From Numida meleagris (Eukaryota > Chordata > Aves > Galliformes > Numididae): DNA of 64,000 nt. Under the pieces are notes generated by a model. It made no database searches. It had not been told where the DNA came from and saw nothing but the letters and a program-made list of their open reading frames with translations. The DNA lies in contig NC_034414.1 in the NCBI RefSeq assembly GCF_002078875.1, positions 22,684,616 to 22,748,615 of the forward strand, read 5' to 3'. Below are positions 39,501 through 47,926 of this stretch, one piece after another; position 1 is the stretch's first letter, and each line of letters opens with the position of its first letter. The position numbers and the translations under genes were made by a program.

Positions 39501-42500
39501 GAATGTCCGAGTACAAAACCTTCCAGTACTGGCACTTCCTTGATTTCCTTTTGGACTACCAGTGAATACCCCTGTGCACATTGGATGTGTCTCTCTCTCC
39601 TGAGTATCTCAGTTTTGCTTGTCCAAGAGGACAGAAGCAAGGAAATAGGGATTCTCCTAGAAAGAAAGATGATGCCTGGAGAAGAGACTGGCAGAAAAGC
39701 CTGGCCATATTCAGGATGTCCCTGAGAACAAGGGAGGCCTGGGATGTGAAGTGATGGTAGGGAATCCAGAAATCCATGCTTCCATCACTAGGCAAAGAAG
39801 CTTCTACCATTGAGAGGCTGTGTCTCTGTGACTGGCAGAGATGCTCCTTCAGGTTGGATGTACGTTGTTGTTGTCCCTTTCCCAGCAGAAATGGACTCAC
39901 TGGTTTGGTGTTCCCTAGGTGTCCATGCTCGTTGTCCTGTATCTCTGGCAGTTTGCACATCATTACTTATAACTCCATGCTTTCCAGTCTGGCTGTGTCG
40001 ATGGCTCTTTCTTAAGGTCATTCTGGTATCATCGTGGTTATCATCCTGGTGCAAGGGGGGCTGTAGAAGTTTGTGCTTCATGCCTCCCTTGTCACCTCAC
40101 CCTCAGGTACGTGATCATCTCCCGGGAGGAGAGGGAGCAGAACCTGATGGCCTTCCAGCACAGTGAGAGGATTTACTTCCGTGCCTGCCGTGACATCCGG
40201 CCTGGGGAGAAGCTACGGGTCTGGTACAGTGAGGATTACATGAAGCGGCTACATAGTATGTCCCAGGAGACCATCAACAGAAATCTTACACGAGGTGAGT
40301 CCCTCTCTTTCTGCCCTCTCCCCAGTCCCTGTTGCCCATCACTCTTGTTGCACCAAGTGTAGTGGGTGAAGTAGATGATGCCCAGGCTGTGCAAGGAGAG
40401 TTGCGTTTCGACAAGCAGCTCATGTCTTGGCGAGAGCCTCCGGTTCTGCAATGGATGGGGGTACAAGAGGAATGATGTAAACACTGTCGTGGAGATCATG
40501 AAATAATTATTTGTGTTGTGTCGTGTTGTGTTGTATTGTGTTGTTTTGTATTGTCTTTGTGCTACTAGAGCCTGATACAGAGCCTAGGGAGCACAGAGCC
40601 CCTCCGTCACAAGACTTTGTAGCCTGAGAATTGCCAAGCTGGTGGTCCCGCAGACAGGCACTGGGTTTTTCTTTGACCATGCTGCTTTCTCTGGCTCTTG
40701 GGAGGGAGCTCTGGCTGGTTTTGTGTGTATACATAAGAGAGATTTCCTTGGTGTGTTTGTATGTTCGTTTTCCTGGCTTAATTTATCTCCTCTTTCTTCA
40801 GAAAGATAATTTGGGATCAGCGCGACATCAGCTAGAGACTCCTTAGTCTCACAACCTTAGAGTGCTTGTACAAAGTACAGGAGGCTTTGTACTTGTCAGC
40901 CTAATTCTTCCCTGGATGAAAATCATTATCTTATCTTAGCAATAGTCACGCTGGTAACAAACCCAGCAGTCCTTTAGGTCAATGTAATGTGAGCAACACA
41001 GGAAGCTTTAGAGGAAGGCAAAAATTCTTAATGCATCTGTTCATCTGTACAATGCTGAGAACTGAAGTTAATTAAGGGCATTTCTTTCCAGGCCTAGCCA
41101 CAGAGCAGCAGGGCCTCAGAGGGGCAGCCACACTAAATATAACTTTCTAATTAAGATTCCCATGTATATTATTACACAGCTGCTGTTGCTGCCTTGACTT
41201 GGTAAAAGGTGTCTCCTCGTTAAGCATGGGGTGGACAAGTTGTCCTGAAAAAGCTGGTTGTCCTCCATCACCTTGGAGTTCTTATGCTCTTGCAGTGTTA
41301 CATCTTGATGGCTGTTCTTGGGCAATTCCCACATCTGAATTAACAGCAGTATGAGTGTGCGTTTTCATGTTAATGATCTTATAAATCACTGAGTGGTTAG
41401 GTACACATCCCGTGCAGATGTTAGCTGTCCAGATGACTTAATACTTTCTGAAAGTACTGCAGAAGACAGACTGTGTCCTCAGAGCAGCTGTGTTGCAGTA
41501 GTAGTCTGGAGGGGCACTGAGGCTGGAAGCAAGCATCCTGTCCTACCACACTTGCCTTTAGTCACAGTTTGTCATGGTGCCATGGTTTGTGTGAGCTGAA
41601 GTGATAACTCACAGCCTGCTCAGCTGCTATGAGTATGTAGAGATCTGCCCCTGGGCTCATGAGGACCTGCCATATCCTACCACAGGCTCAAGTGGAAGCC
41701 CAGGTGGCTGCAGAGACCCTCTTGGAAACCCCTGACATCTCCATGAGCTCACCTTGCAGCCAGCTGGGCTCTGGGCTACATTTCATAAAGGAACGCAGAG
41801 GCGTTCTTAAAAGCAAGCATCACGTGGGCCTGCTGCTAGGCTGGAGAAGCATTGCAGCCACAGCCAGGCAGGCACTGGGAGGTGATCAGGGAAGGGCATA
41901 AAAATCTGTTTGTCTGCTTTCTGTTTAAAAGACTCTAAATTCCCTGCAGATGAGCCTGTCAAGTGAAGTGACAAGCTTTACTAACTCAAAAAAAGTAATG
42001 TGGTCCCCAGGTTTTGTTTCTGTCAGTGGTTTCTGACCCACCTCATCAATGGAGTTGAGAACAGTAGTACAAGGGATTGTTGTGTGATTTCTAGCTTTTC
42101 CATAGGGCCAGATCATTAGGTTGGCTAGGGGAAGGAATCACAGAGAAAGAAGAAGGATCCATTCTCTCAATCCCTCCCTCTTCCAGTAGCTGTTACAGTC
42201 CATAACAGGGAAAATGTTAGGACAGAGACCCAAAGCTCTGCCCATAGAAGATCTCCAACAGGATGTGTTGCAAACCAGATCTGTTGTTGCAAATTCACTC
42301 AAGAAGTGGCTGGGGTTCCCAGCTGGTGTCAATACCCAGTGCAAGACCCCTGTCATCCAGGCCAGCCCTTTTTATGGTGCCTTACTCTAACTGTTTTGAG
42401 TCTTGCATCTTTTCTGCATTCTTAGAATTCCTCTTCTTAGAGGGGAATGGTAGCTTTTACTCCATAACTCTTATGAAAGCATGAATATTCTTTAAAAGCA

Positions 42501-45500
42501 AACAAAACAAAAAACAGCATAAAGCAGCGTCTTGTTTGGGAAGCCATCAATGCTTGAAGTTATTTACAAGATAGAAGAATGATGGAAATTGAGCCAAACC
42601 TTTCGTCTTTTGAATTTCCAGGTAAGGAAATCTGGCTATTCCCTTTATTTTAAGCAATTAATAATTTGTATGAGATTGCTTTTATTAATTTTTTTTTTAA
42701 TCACTGAACGGCCATGCTCTTAGACTTCGCTGGCACAAGCTAGATACCCCATCCTTGGAAGACATACACCCGTTACAGCTCAGTTGACAATGCATACCTT
42801 GGGATTTAAGCGTGCAAGTTATTTTTACTCCTTTGCCTTTGCATTTCTGGAGCAGCCTCCAAACTGAAGGAGAGTAAAATGGTTTGCAATCTTTGTGCTG
42901 TGGCATGCACTGATGCTGGGGTTCTCGTGAAACAGTCTGACTCTCTTGCTGCACTGCTGTACATACGATACCTTTTACCAAGTCAAAACAGGTACAGGTC
43001 TTCCAGCCAGCCAAAATGGCATTGGGCTCTGGGTGTTAGGTTCCACTGTGATTGGTGATTACTGTCTAGGCTCCTTTCAGTGCAGATTGGTTATACCATT
43101 AGGTTAAACAAGCTGCCTGTAGTTTCTCTTCTCTTTAAAGTGTGTGGGTCCTACTCTGCTGTGGCTACCCAGGACTGTCTCTGTTTTTGCAGACGTGCCC
43201 ATTAGTAGGGCTCTTCCTCTTGCGAGCCTCGGTTTCCGCTGAGTTGTTTCAATTCCCTGGCTTGTAACAGAACCTACAGACTTGCAGGGATTCAGTCTGC
43301 CTTTTTGTTCTTTTTTTTTTCATTTGAGTGTTAGATTGAGAGATGCTGGTCGGTTCCCAGTGATAATCCCCACCCCTCATTTTCCTTTCTAGGAGACAAA
43401 AAGTTACAGAGAGAAAAGTCAGAAAAGAATGCAGAAAATCAAGAGGACACAAGGGGTCCGCTCCATTTTACCACCTTAAAGCAAGGGAAGAGCCCCTACA
43501 AGCGCAGCTATGACGAGGGGGAATCCCACCCCCAAACAAAGAAAAAAAAGATTGACCTCATCTTCAAAGATGTCCTGGAGGCTTCTTTGGAGTCTGCCAA
43601 ATTTGAAGAGAAACAGTTAGCAACAAGTACACCACTTTCCATAAGAACATCTAAATACCAGGCTGAAGAGATCTTTGAGAGGTGCGGCAGTGCCATGCAG
43701 CATGGCTCCCTAAACCTCAGCAGAAACCGGAGCGAAGAGGAGTGGAAGGTCCCTCATGGTTCCTCTTTCAGTTCTGCCAAAGAAGTGGGAGTCCTTGAAG
43801 ACGAGGAAGAAGAGCCTCTGTCTCTGAAAGCAGACAGCCCTACTGAGCTGTCACTGGCCTCTGCAGAAGGAAACTCCCACGAAATTCCTACCACCTCCTT
43901 CTGCCCCAATTGCATCCGGCTGAAGAAGAAGATCCGAGAGCTACAGGCTGAGTTAGACATGCTGAGATCTGGGAAGTTACCTGAGCCACCTGTGCTACCA
44001 CCCCAGGTACCCGAGCTCCAAGAGTTCTCAGACCCCACAGGTAAGCCTTGCCGAGTATCAGCCTCCTCCAAACTCTGCCTAAGGAAAGTATTGAGATGCC
44101 TGTGTGCAGTGTACCCATCTAAAGCATTTTGCTCTGAGTATTCAGGTGAACAAGTGTTTCCATGGAAGGTTCACTGTCATGTTTTATGAACGAATGGGAC
44201 AGCTGACACTGTGGGCACTGTGGAAGACTGGGAAGTATGGGAAAGACTCTGTACGACAACTTGCTTTATTTGTTGCCGTTGTAATCAATCATGCACTGTC
44301 AATAAAAAAGACATTCCATTGCAGACAGTTTGTTTGCTGTATTTTTGATGCATTCTTTTTCAGCGGAAGCCCGTCCACAGTGTCTTACATGCCACCAGGA
44401 AACACTGCTTGAAAGTCTGAATGACTCAGTGGTTAACACTGGAATGTGTGTTCTTTGTGTATGAAATGATGTCCCACTGTGTTCCTCATTGGAAGGCACT
44501 CTGTCTCCTCCACTGCCTTAACACAAACGTGTCCCTTTCTGAAGATGCTTCATTTCTTCCAGGAACATGGTATTGAGCAGCAGGAGCCTTCACCAAAGGA
44601 ACATTTGGGTCACACCATGCATTGTGCAAGTAGCCAGGATGTAATATCATTTCCTTCTGTCTGTTGTGGCATGTTGGAGACTAAGTTCGTAAGGAGAAAC
44701 ATCGATTTATGTTTCCTTCAAAGCTGTGATTCAAATTCTAGCCATTGTGGTTGTGGGCAGGTGTGGCCAGCTCATCAGGCAGTGCTCTACCATCACTTGT
44801 AGGATGCTTCTCTAACTCAGAGTCTTGGTAAATGCCTTATTATACCTTTTTTTTTTCCCTCCTCTTTTTTTTTTTCCAGCTTCAGAAAGTATCATCTCTG
44901 TTCCTACCATCATGGAGGATGATGATCAGGAGGTGGATTCTGCTGATGAATCAGTTTCCAATGAAATGATTGCTGCTACAGACGAGCCTTCCAAGATGTC
45001 TTCTGCGACAGGACGGAGGATACGGCGGTTTAAGCAAGAGTGGCTTAAAAAGTTTTGGTTTCTGCGGTACTCCCCAACATTGAATGAAATGTGGTGCCAT
45101 GTCTGTAGGCAATACACAGTGCAATCCTCTCGGACTTCAGCCTTCATCATTGGCTCAAAGCAGTTCAAGATACACACAATAAAACTTCATAGCCAGAGCA
45201 ACCTCCACAAGAAGTGCCTGCAGCTTTACAAGCTCAGAATGCACCCAGAGAAGACAGAAGAGATGTGCCGAAATATGACTTTGCTCTTCAATACAGCCTA
45301 CCACTTGGCACTGGAGGGCAGGCCCTACTATGACTTTCGGCCTCTGGCAGAACTATTGAGAAAGTGTGAACTCAAGGTGGTGGATCAATACATGAATGAA
45401 GGAGACTGCCAAATCTTAATCCACCATATTGCCCGGGCTCTTCGAGAGGACCTGGTCGAACGCATCCGACAGTCTCCCTTCCTCAGCATCATTCTGGATG

Positions 45501-47044
45501 GGCAGAGTGATGATGTGCTTGCCGACACGGTTGCAGTGTATGTACAGTACACAAGCAGTGATGGGCCTCCAGCAACTGAATTCCTGTCTCTTCAGGAGCT
45601 GGGCTTTTCTACAACAGACAGTTACCTCCAAGCATTAGACAGGGCCTTTTCCAGCCTGGGAATCCGACTGCAGGATGAGAAGCCAACTATTGGCTTGGGA
45701 GTCGATGGTGCTAACATTACCGCCAGCCTGAGAGCAAACTTGTTCATGACAATCAGAAAGACTTTGCCGTGGCTTCTCTGCTTGCCCTTTATGGTACACA
45801 GACCCCATTTGGAGATTTTGGATGCAATCAGTGGGAAAGAACTGCCATGCCTGGAGGAGCTGGAAAACAATCTTAAGCAGCTGCTCAGTTTCTATCGTTA
45901 CTCTCCCCGACTCATGTGTGAGTTGAGGGTCACTGCTTCCACTCTATGTGAGGAGACTGAGTTCTTGGGTGACATTCGAGCAGTGAAGTGGATCATTGGG
46001 GAGCAGAATGTGCTCAATGCTCTCATCAAGGATTACCTTGAGGTCGTGGCCCATCTCAAGGATGTCAGTGGCCAGACCCAAAGAGCAGACGCTTCTGCGA
46101 TTGCCTTGGCCCTCCTGCAGTTCCTGATGGACTACCAGTCAATTAAACTTATCTACTTCCTGCTGGATGTGATTGCTGTACTTTCACGCCTTGCCTACGT
46201 CTTCCAAGGGGAGTACCTTCTTGTGTCTCAAGTGGATGATAAAATAGAGGAAGCTATTCAGGAGATCAGTCGGCTAGCAGACTCACCTGGCGAGTACCTG
46301 CAGGAATTTGAGGAAAACTTCCGTGAAAGCTTTAATGGCATTGCTGTGAAAAACCTACGGGTGGCTGAAGCCAAATTCCAGTCAATCAGAGAAAAGATCT
46401 GCCAGAAGACCCAGGTGATCCTAGCCCAAAGGTTCGATTCCCGTAGCCGGACATTTGTGAAAGCCTGTCAGGTATTTGACCTTGCAGCTTGGCCCAGAAG
46501 CACTGATGAGCTCATGAGCTATGGGAAGGAGGATATGGTACAAATATTTGAACACCTGGAGACAGTCCCATCATTTTCCAGAGAGGTTTGCAGAGAGGGA
46601 ATGGACACCCAAGGGAGTTTGCTGATGGAGTGGCGAGAACTCAAGGTGGATTATTATACCAAAAATGGTTTTAAAGACTTACTCAGTCACATTTGTAAAT
46701 ACAAACAGAGATTCCCTCTCTTAAATAAAATAGTTCAGATCCTCAAAGTCCTTCCCACCTCATCGGCCTGCTGTGAGAAGGGGCGCAATGCCCTGCAGAG
46801 AGTGCGCAAAAATAACCGCTCTCGGCTCACACTGGAGCAGCTCAGTGACCTGTTGACGATTGCTGTCAATGGGCCGCCCATTGCCAACTTTGATTGCAAG
46901 CGGGCACTAGATAGTTGGTTCGAGGAAAAGTCGGGCAATAGTTACGCACTGTCAGCTGAAATGCTGAGCAGGATGTCATCTCTTGATCAGAAGCCGATGT
47001 TGCAGAGTGTGGACCATGGCTCTGAGTTTTACCCTGATATTTAG
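22599..47044 (+). CDS. PRDM11: PRDM11: PR/SET domain protein 11 with hAT-transposase-like C-terminus (7 coding exons, spliced)
   Basis: Coding exons: 22599-22714, 23262-23365, 24008-24270, 25212-25279, 40107-40294, 43393-44040 and 44880-47044. All junctions are GT-AG and all phases agree, giving 3552 nt and 1183 residues. Domains: zinc knuckle C75-x2-C78-x7-C86-x2-H89; PR/SET domain about residues 90-235, ending in the VWYSEDY motif; lysine cluster near 296-300 (candidate NLS); CPNC (417-420) plus a short coiled coil (about 421-440); acidic patch; TTF/BED-like zinc finger (about 517-575); hAT-like region (about 600-1125). PRDM11 is a nuclear transcriptional regulator of the PRDM family, reported in the literature as a repressor and lymphoma suppressor. 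Unlike most PRDMs it has no C2H2 finger array. Recognition is from memory of vertebrate PRDM11, which matches almost residue for residue in the PR region and last exon. The convergent neighbour SYT13 supports orthology. Confidence 0.96.
22715..23261 (+). other. PRDM11: PRDM11 intron between coding exons 1 and 2
   Basis: A 547-bp intron with a pyrimidine-rich acceptor ending tttctccccag. Nothing else is recognisable in it. Confidence 0.85.
23262..23365 (+). CDS. PRDM11: PRDM11 coding exon 2 (residues 39-74)
   Basis: Acceptor tttctccccag, donor ctggt|gtaagt. It encodes a conserved basic segment ([15 protein letters not shown], then KSFQQVDFW) directly ahead of the zinc knuckle. The final T is the first base of Phe74, completed by TC in the next exon. 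Confidence 0.93.
24008..24270 (+). CDS. PRDM11: PRDM11 coding exon 3 (zinc knuckle and first half of PR domain, residues 74-161)
   Basis: Acceptor cctacag, donor gtggctg|gtaagt. It encodes the CCCH zinc knuckle ([15 protein letters not shown]), whose spacing C-x2-C-x7-C-x2-H resembles that before the PR domains of PRDM7/9. It then enters the PR fold, including the [11 protein letters not shown] strand and FFSWL at the exon end. It finishes in phase 0. Confidence 0.96.
24271..25211 (+). other. PRDM11: PRDM11 intron between coding exons 3 and 4
   Basis: A 941-bp intron of unique sequence. No gene, CR1 copy or simple repeat is noticed. The acceptor is ctattctgcag. Confidence 0.85.
25212..25279 (+). 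CDS. PRDM11: PRDM11 coding exon 4 (PR domain middle, residues 162-184)
   Basis: A 68-bp exon, donor gatgag|gtgagt. It encodes [13 protein letters not shown] followed by DETKANWMR, the PR-domain segment equivalent to the PRDM9 stretch that ends in SWANWMRY. It ends two bases into Arg184 (AG|G), with the intron inserted between the W-M-R and Y-V of the conserved WMRYV motif. Confidence 0.95.
28178..28240 (-). repeat. Short CR1 fragment, antisense
   Basis: The stretch with agcttggaaggaacctctgg and agattagcctgctcaaaaca matches the CR1 tail (ggttgggaagggacctctggagatca...) in antisense orientation. It is short and diverged, so the boundaries are approximate. Confidence 0.6.
30181..30228. repeat. 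48-bp dispersed repeat, copy 1 (hairpin-forming)
   Basis: About 46 of 48 bases match 39747-39794 in the same orientation. The inner 38 bp begin GTGATGG and end CCATCAC, with a 10-bp stem carrying one mismatch. The family was not recognised. Confidence 0.8.
30541..30578. repeat. Homopolymer tract C22 followed by A16
   Basis: A run of 22 C is followed directly by 16 A. Such tracts vary in length and are prone to sequencing and assembly error. The complementary strand is a G22 run able to form a quadruplex. Confidence 0.95.
31493..31901 (+). CDS. Nested Myb/SANT gene, exon with DNA-binding domain
   Basis: Starts at ATG 31493. The frame is open 26 codons further upstream to 31415, but those residues are hydrophobic and unlike the family. 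Donor aagct|gtaagt at 31901/31902. Encodes residues 1-136 plus one base, including the whole Myb/SANT-like domain and a following segment ([11 protein letters not shown]). Confidence 0.85.
31493..34211 (+). CDS. Nested Myb/SANT-like DNA-binding protein (2 exons, 331 aa), MYPOP/NAIF1-like
   Basis: Exons 31493-31901 and 33625-34211 join in phase (T|CT = Ser137) to 331 residues. Residues 1-87 form a Myb/SANT-like trihelix of the Myb_DNA-bind_5 type: [17 protein letters not shown], Trp46 in [10 protein letters not shown], and Trp70 in [16 protein letters not shown]. The order and spacing match MYPOP (partner of profilin), NAIF1 and Harbinger-associated Myb-like proteins. Residues 138-212 are acidic, then serine-rich. 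Residues 214-282 are predicted helical (heptad-like [19 protein letters not shown] onward) and could oligomerise. The C-terminus ends in a basic NLS (RSRKRKHHI). By analogy it is a nuclear DNA-binding regulator; no ligand or target can be read from sequence. The ATG context AACATGG is good. A preceding AG at 31487-31488 could be an acceptor, so a 5' non-coding exon may exist. The open, spliced, stop-free frame argues against a pseudogene. Confidence 0.85.
31902..33624 (+). other. Intron of the nested Myb/SANT gene
   Basis: A 1.7-kb GT-AG intron (gtaagtatc to ctcttctgtttaag). No repeat or second gene is recognised in it. Confidence 0.8.
33625..34211 (+). CDS. Nested Myb/SANT gene, C-terminal exon
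   Basis: Acceptor ctcttctgtttaag. Encodes residues 137-331: an acidic DEDED start, a Ser/Pro/His-rich linker, an amphipathic helical stretch (about 214-282), a proline-rich tail and a C-terminal basic cluster, ending at TAG 34209-34211. Confidence 0.85.
34212..36885 (+). other. Probable 3' UTR of the nested Myb/SANT gene
   Basis: No credible coding frame. The first strong polyadenylation signal with suitable downstream GT-rich sequence is AATAAA at 36858-36863, followed by ttgttgagttgtttgtttct. The length (about 2.7 kb) and exact cleavage site are inferred. Confidence 0.45.
36858..36863 (+). other. AATAAA polyadenylation signal, candidate for the nested gene
   Basis: Canonical hexamer with a GT-rich downstream element within about 40 bp. 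Confidence 0.5.
39747..39794. repeat. 48-bp dispersed repeat, copy 2 (hairpin-forming)
   Basis: Pair of the copy at 30181-30228 with two mismatches, same orientation, same GTGATGG/CCATCAC termini. It lies 313 bp before the PR-domain exon at 40107. Confidence 0.8.
40107..40294 (+). CDS. PRDM11: PRDM11 coding exon 5 (PR domain C-terminal half, residues 184-247)
   Basis: Acceptor caccctcag, donor acgag|gtgagt. It encodes [33 protein letters not shown] and [13 protein letters not shown], the last strands of the PR/SET fold. The Tyr of the VWY motif sits where PRDM9 has its catalytic-site VWYG. Ends one base into Gly247. Confidence 0.97.
40295..43392 (+). other. PRDM11: PRDM11 intron between coding exons 5 and 6
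   Basis: A 3.1-kb intron. It holds a TTGTG/TTGTA-type pentanucleotide repeat at 40511-40560. Nothing else is recognised. Confidence 0.85.
40511..40560. repeat. Imperfect TTGTG pentanucleotide microsatellite
   Basis: Repeated ttgtg/ttgta/ttgtt units over about 50 bp, 217 bp after the PRDM11 exon donor. Confidence 0.85.
43393..44040 (+). CDS. PRDM11: PRDM11 coding exon 6 (linker, NLS, coiled coil; residues 247-463)
   Basis: Acceptor ctttctag, donor ccacag|gtaagc. The exon encodes a charged, low-complexity linker with a lysine cluster ([15 protein letters not shown], about 295-309), an acidic stretch ([15 protein letters not shown]), a CPNC pair (417-420) and a short leucine-heptad helix ([17 protein letters not shown]) that could dimerise. 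Ends one base into codon 463. Confidence 0.94.
44041..44189 (+). CDS. PRDM11: Alternative C-terminal extension of PRDM11 if intron 7 is retained (short isoform end)
   Basis: Without splicing at 44040/44041 the frame runs on for 49 codons to a stop at 44187-44189. This gives a protein of exactly 511 residues with the PR domain but no hAT-like part. An AATAAA lies at 44301-44306. From memory, the canonical short human PRDM11 entry is also 511 residues; I could not verify this. Confidence 0.5.
44301..44306 (+). other. PRDM11: Intronic AATAAA polyadenylation signal in PRDM11
   Basis: Canonical hexamer 112 bp after the read-through stop codon, with a GT-rich stretch (agtttgtttgctgt) about 20-30 bp further on. 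Suited to forming a truncated mRNA. Confidence 0.5.
44880..47044 (+). CDS. PRDM11: PRDM11 last coding exon: acidic segment, TTF-type zinc finger and hAT-transposase-like region (residues 463-1183)
   Basis: A single 2165-bp exon encoding 721 residues. A serine/acidic segment ([19 protein letters not shown]) and a basic hinge ([16 protein letters not shown]) precede a TTF/BED-like finger: W517, C535-x2-C538, H566, H572, C575. The following region follows the order of hAT transposases. It has an ILDGQSDD strand (Asp669), GLGVDGAN (Asp738), a histidine motif ([13 protein letters not shown], His769), a long helical insertion, and a C-terminal dimerisation-like block ([19 protein letters not shown], then CCEKGRNAL with Glu1095, then [13 protein letters not shown]). 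It ends at TAG 47042-47044. A long, intronless, transposase-like last exon fits capture of a transposon by a PR-domain gene. The assignment to hAT is motif-based. Confidence 0.95.
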
Positions 47045-47891
47045 GAAGGAATGCCTCAGTTCAGAAAGCTGTTGAATAATTTTTTTTAATCTATACTCTA
47101 AACTTTGATATATTATATAAAGTATATATATATTATATATATTAAGGAAAAACCCACACTGAAAATTTTAAAATTAAGACGATGTGCGTCTGATAGAAGC
47201 TAAGCAGAATTTTAAAGATTGAGACAATGTTTAGAAATTTACTGGTGTCTCCAACCATGGCAGCTGCAGTGTAGGTGGCAACATTTCATTCTTTAGAAGC
47301 ATGTGCTGGGGCCATACTCTACATGTTCAAACCTAACAATCTATAAGCTAGATGACGGGTCTTTGTCGGCCTCCTCCTCCCGGCGGTTTCCTTTATATGT
47401 GTGTTGTCAATTTGTTGGCTTGGTTTTTGTGTTGTTGTTTTCAGTTTCAATCTCTGCCTCTCTTTTCGTTGTTCAGTTCAGTTATTGAGCCATTTGAACC
47501 TTTTGTTGATGACCATCAGATTTCTGATTTTCGACAGAGCATCCTGTGTGTTTATGTTGTCCCTGGCTCTTCCAGCTCCACCTGGTCCTCTCTGTTGGAG
47601 TGGGAGCTTTCTGCACTCACAGAGATTTCTGGGAAGAAGGAAAGGCTGGGGCCAGGATTTTGTTTTTTCTGATTCAGAAACACATGCCTCCACTAAACTG
47701 TGATAACCCTTTCTCAGTTCTCTGTACTTTTAGGCTGTAGAGTAATAGCTGGCTTTCAGCTCCTTTTATGATAACCGTAGTACCAGTTTATCATACGTAT
47801 ATTATAACATGATGTCATGTGCAGACTATAAAATAGCAAAATAGAGAAGGCAGGGGGAAATTTTTGCATTTATATTTTTATATTGTAGGAA

Positions 47892-47894
<3 letters not shown>

Positions 47895-47924
<30 letters not shown>
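47895..47924. repeat. (TA)n microsatellite
   Basis: About 15 TA units directly after an AATAAA hexamer, in the PRDM11 3' flank. Other AT-alternating tracts lie at about 47110-47142 and 48778-48800. Confidence 0.93.

Positions 47925-47926
<2 letters not shown>

Larger units (their letters stand above)
25280..40106 (+). other. PRDM11: PRDM11 intron hosting a nested gene
   Basis: A 14.8-kb intron splitting the PR domain at WMR|YV. It contains the complete same-strand Myb/SANT-like gene (31493-34211, probable 3' end near 36880), a short CR1 fragment, a C22A16 homopolymer tract, and two copies of a 48-bp repeat (30181-30228 and 39747-39794). Outside these I see only unique non-coding sequence. 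Confidence 0.85.
44041..44879 (+). other. PRDM11: PRDM11 intron 7 (alternatively a composite terminal exon)
   Basis: An 839-bp intron with donor gtaagc and a strong polypyrimidine acceptor (ttttttttttccag at 44879/44880). It contains the in-frame stop and AATAAA described for the short isoform. Confidence 0.85.

Noticed and set aside
44825..44879. N-terminal 18 residues of the open frame containing the last PRDM11 exon
   Set aside because: They are translated polypyrimidine tract ([13 protein letters not shown]), which is the intron acceptor region, not protein.
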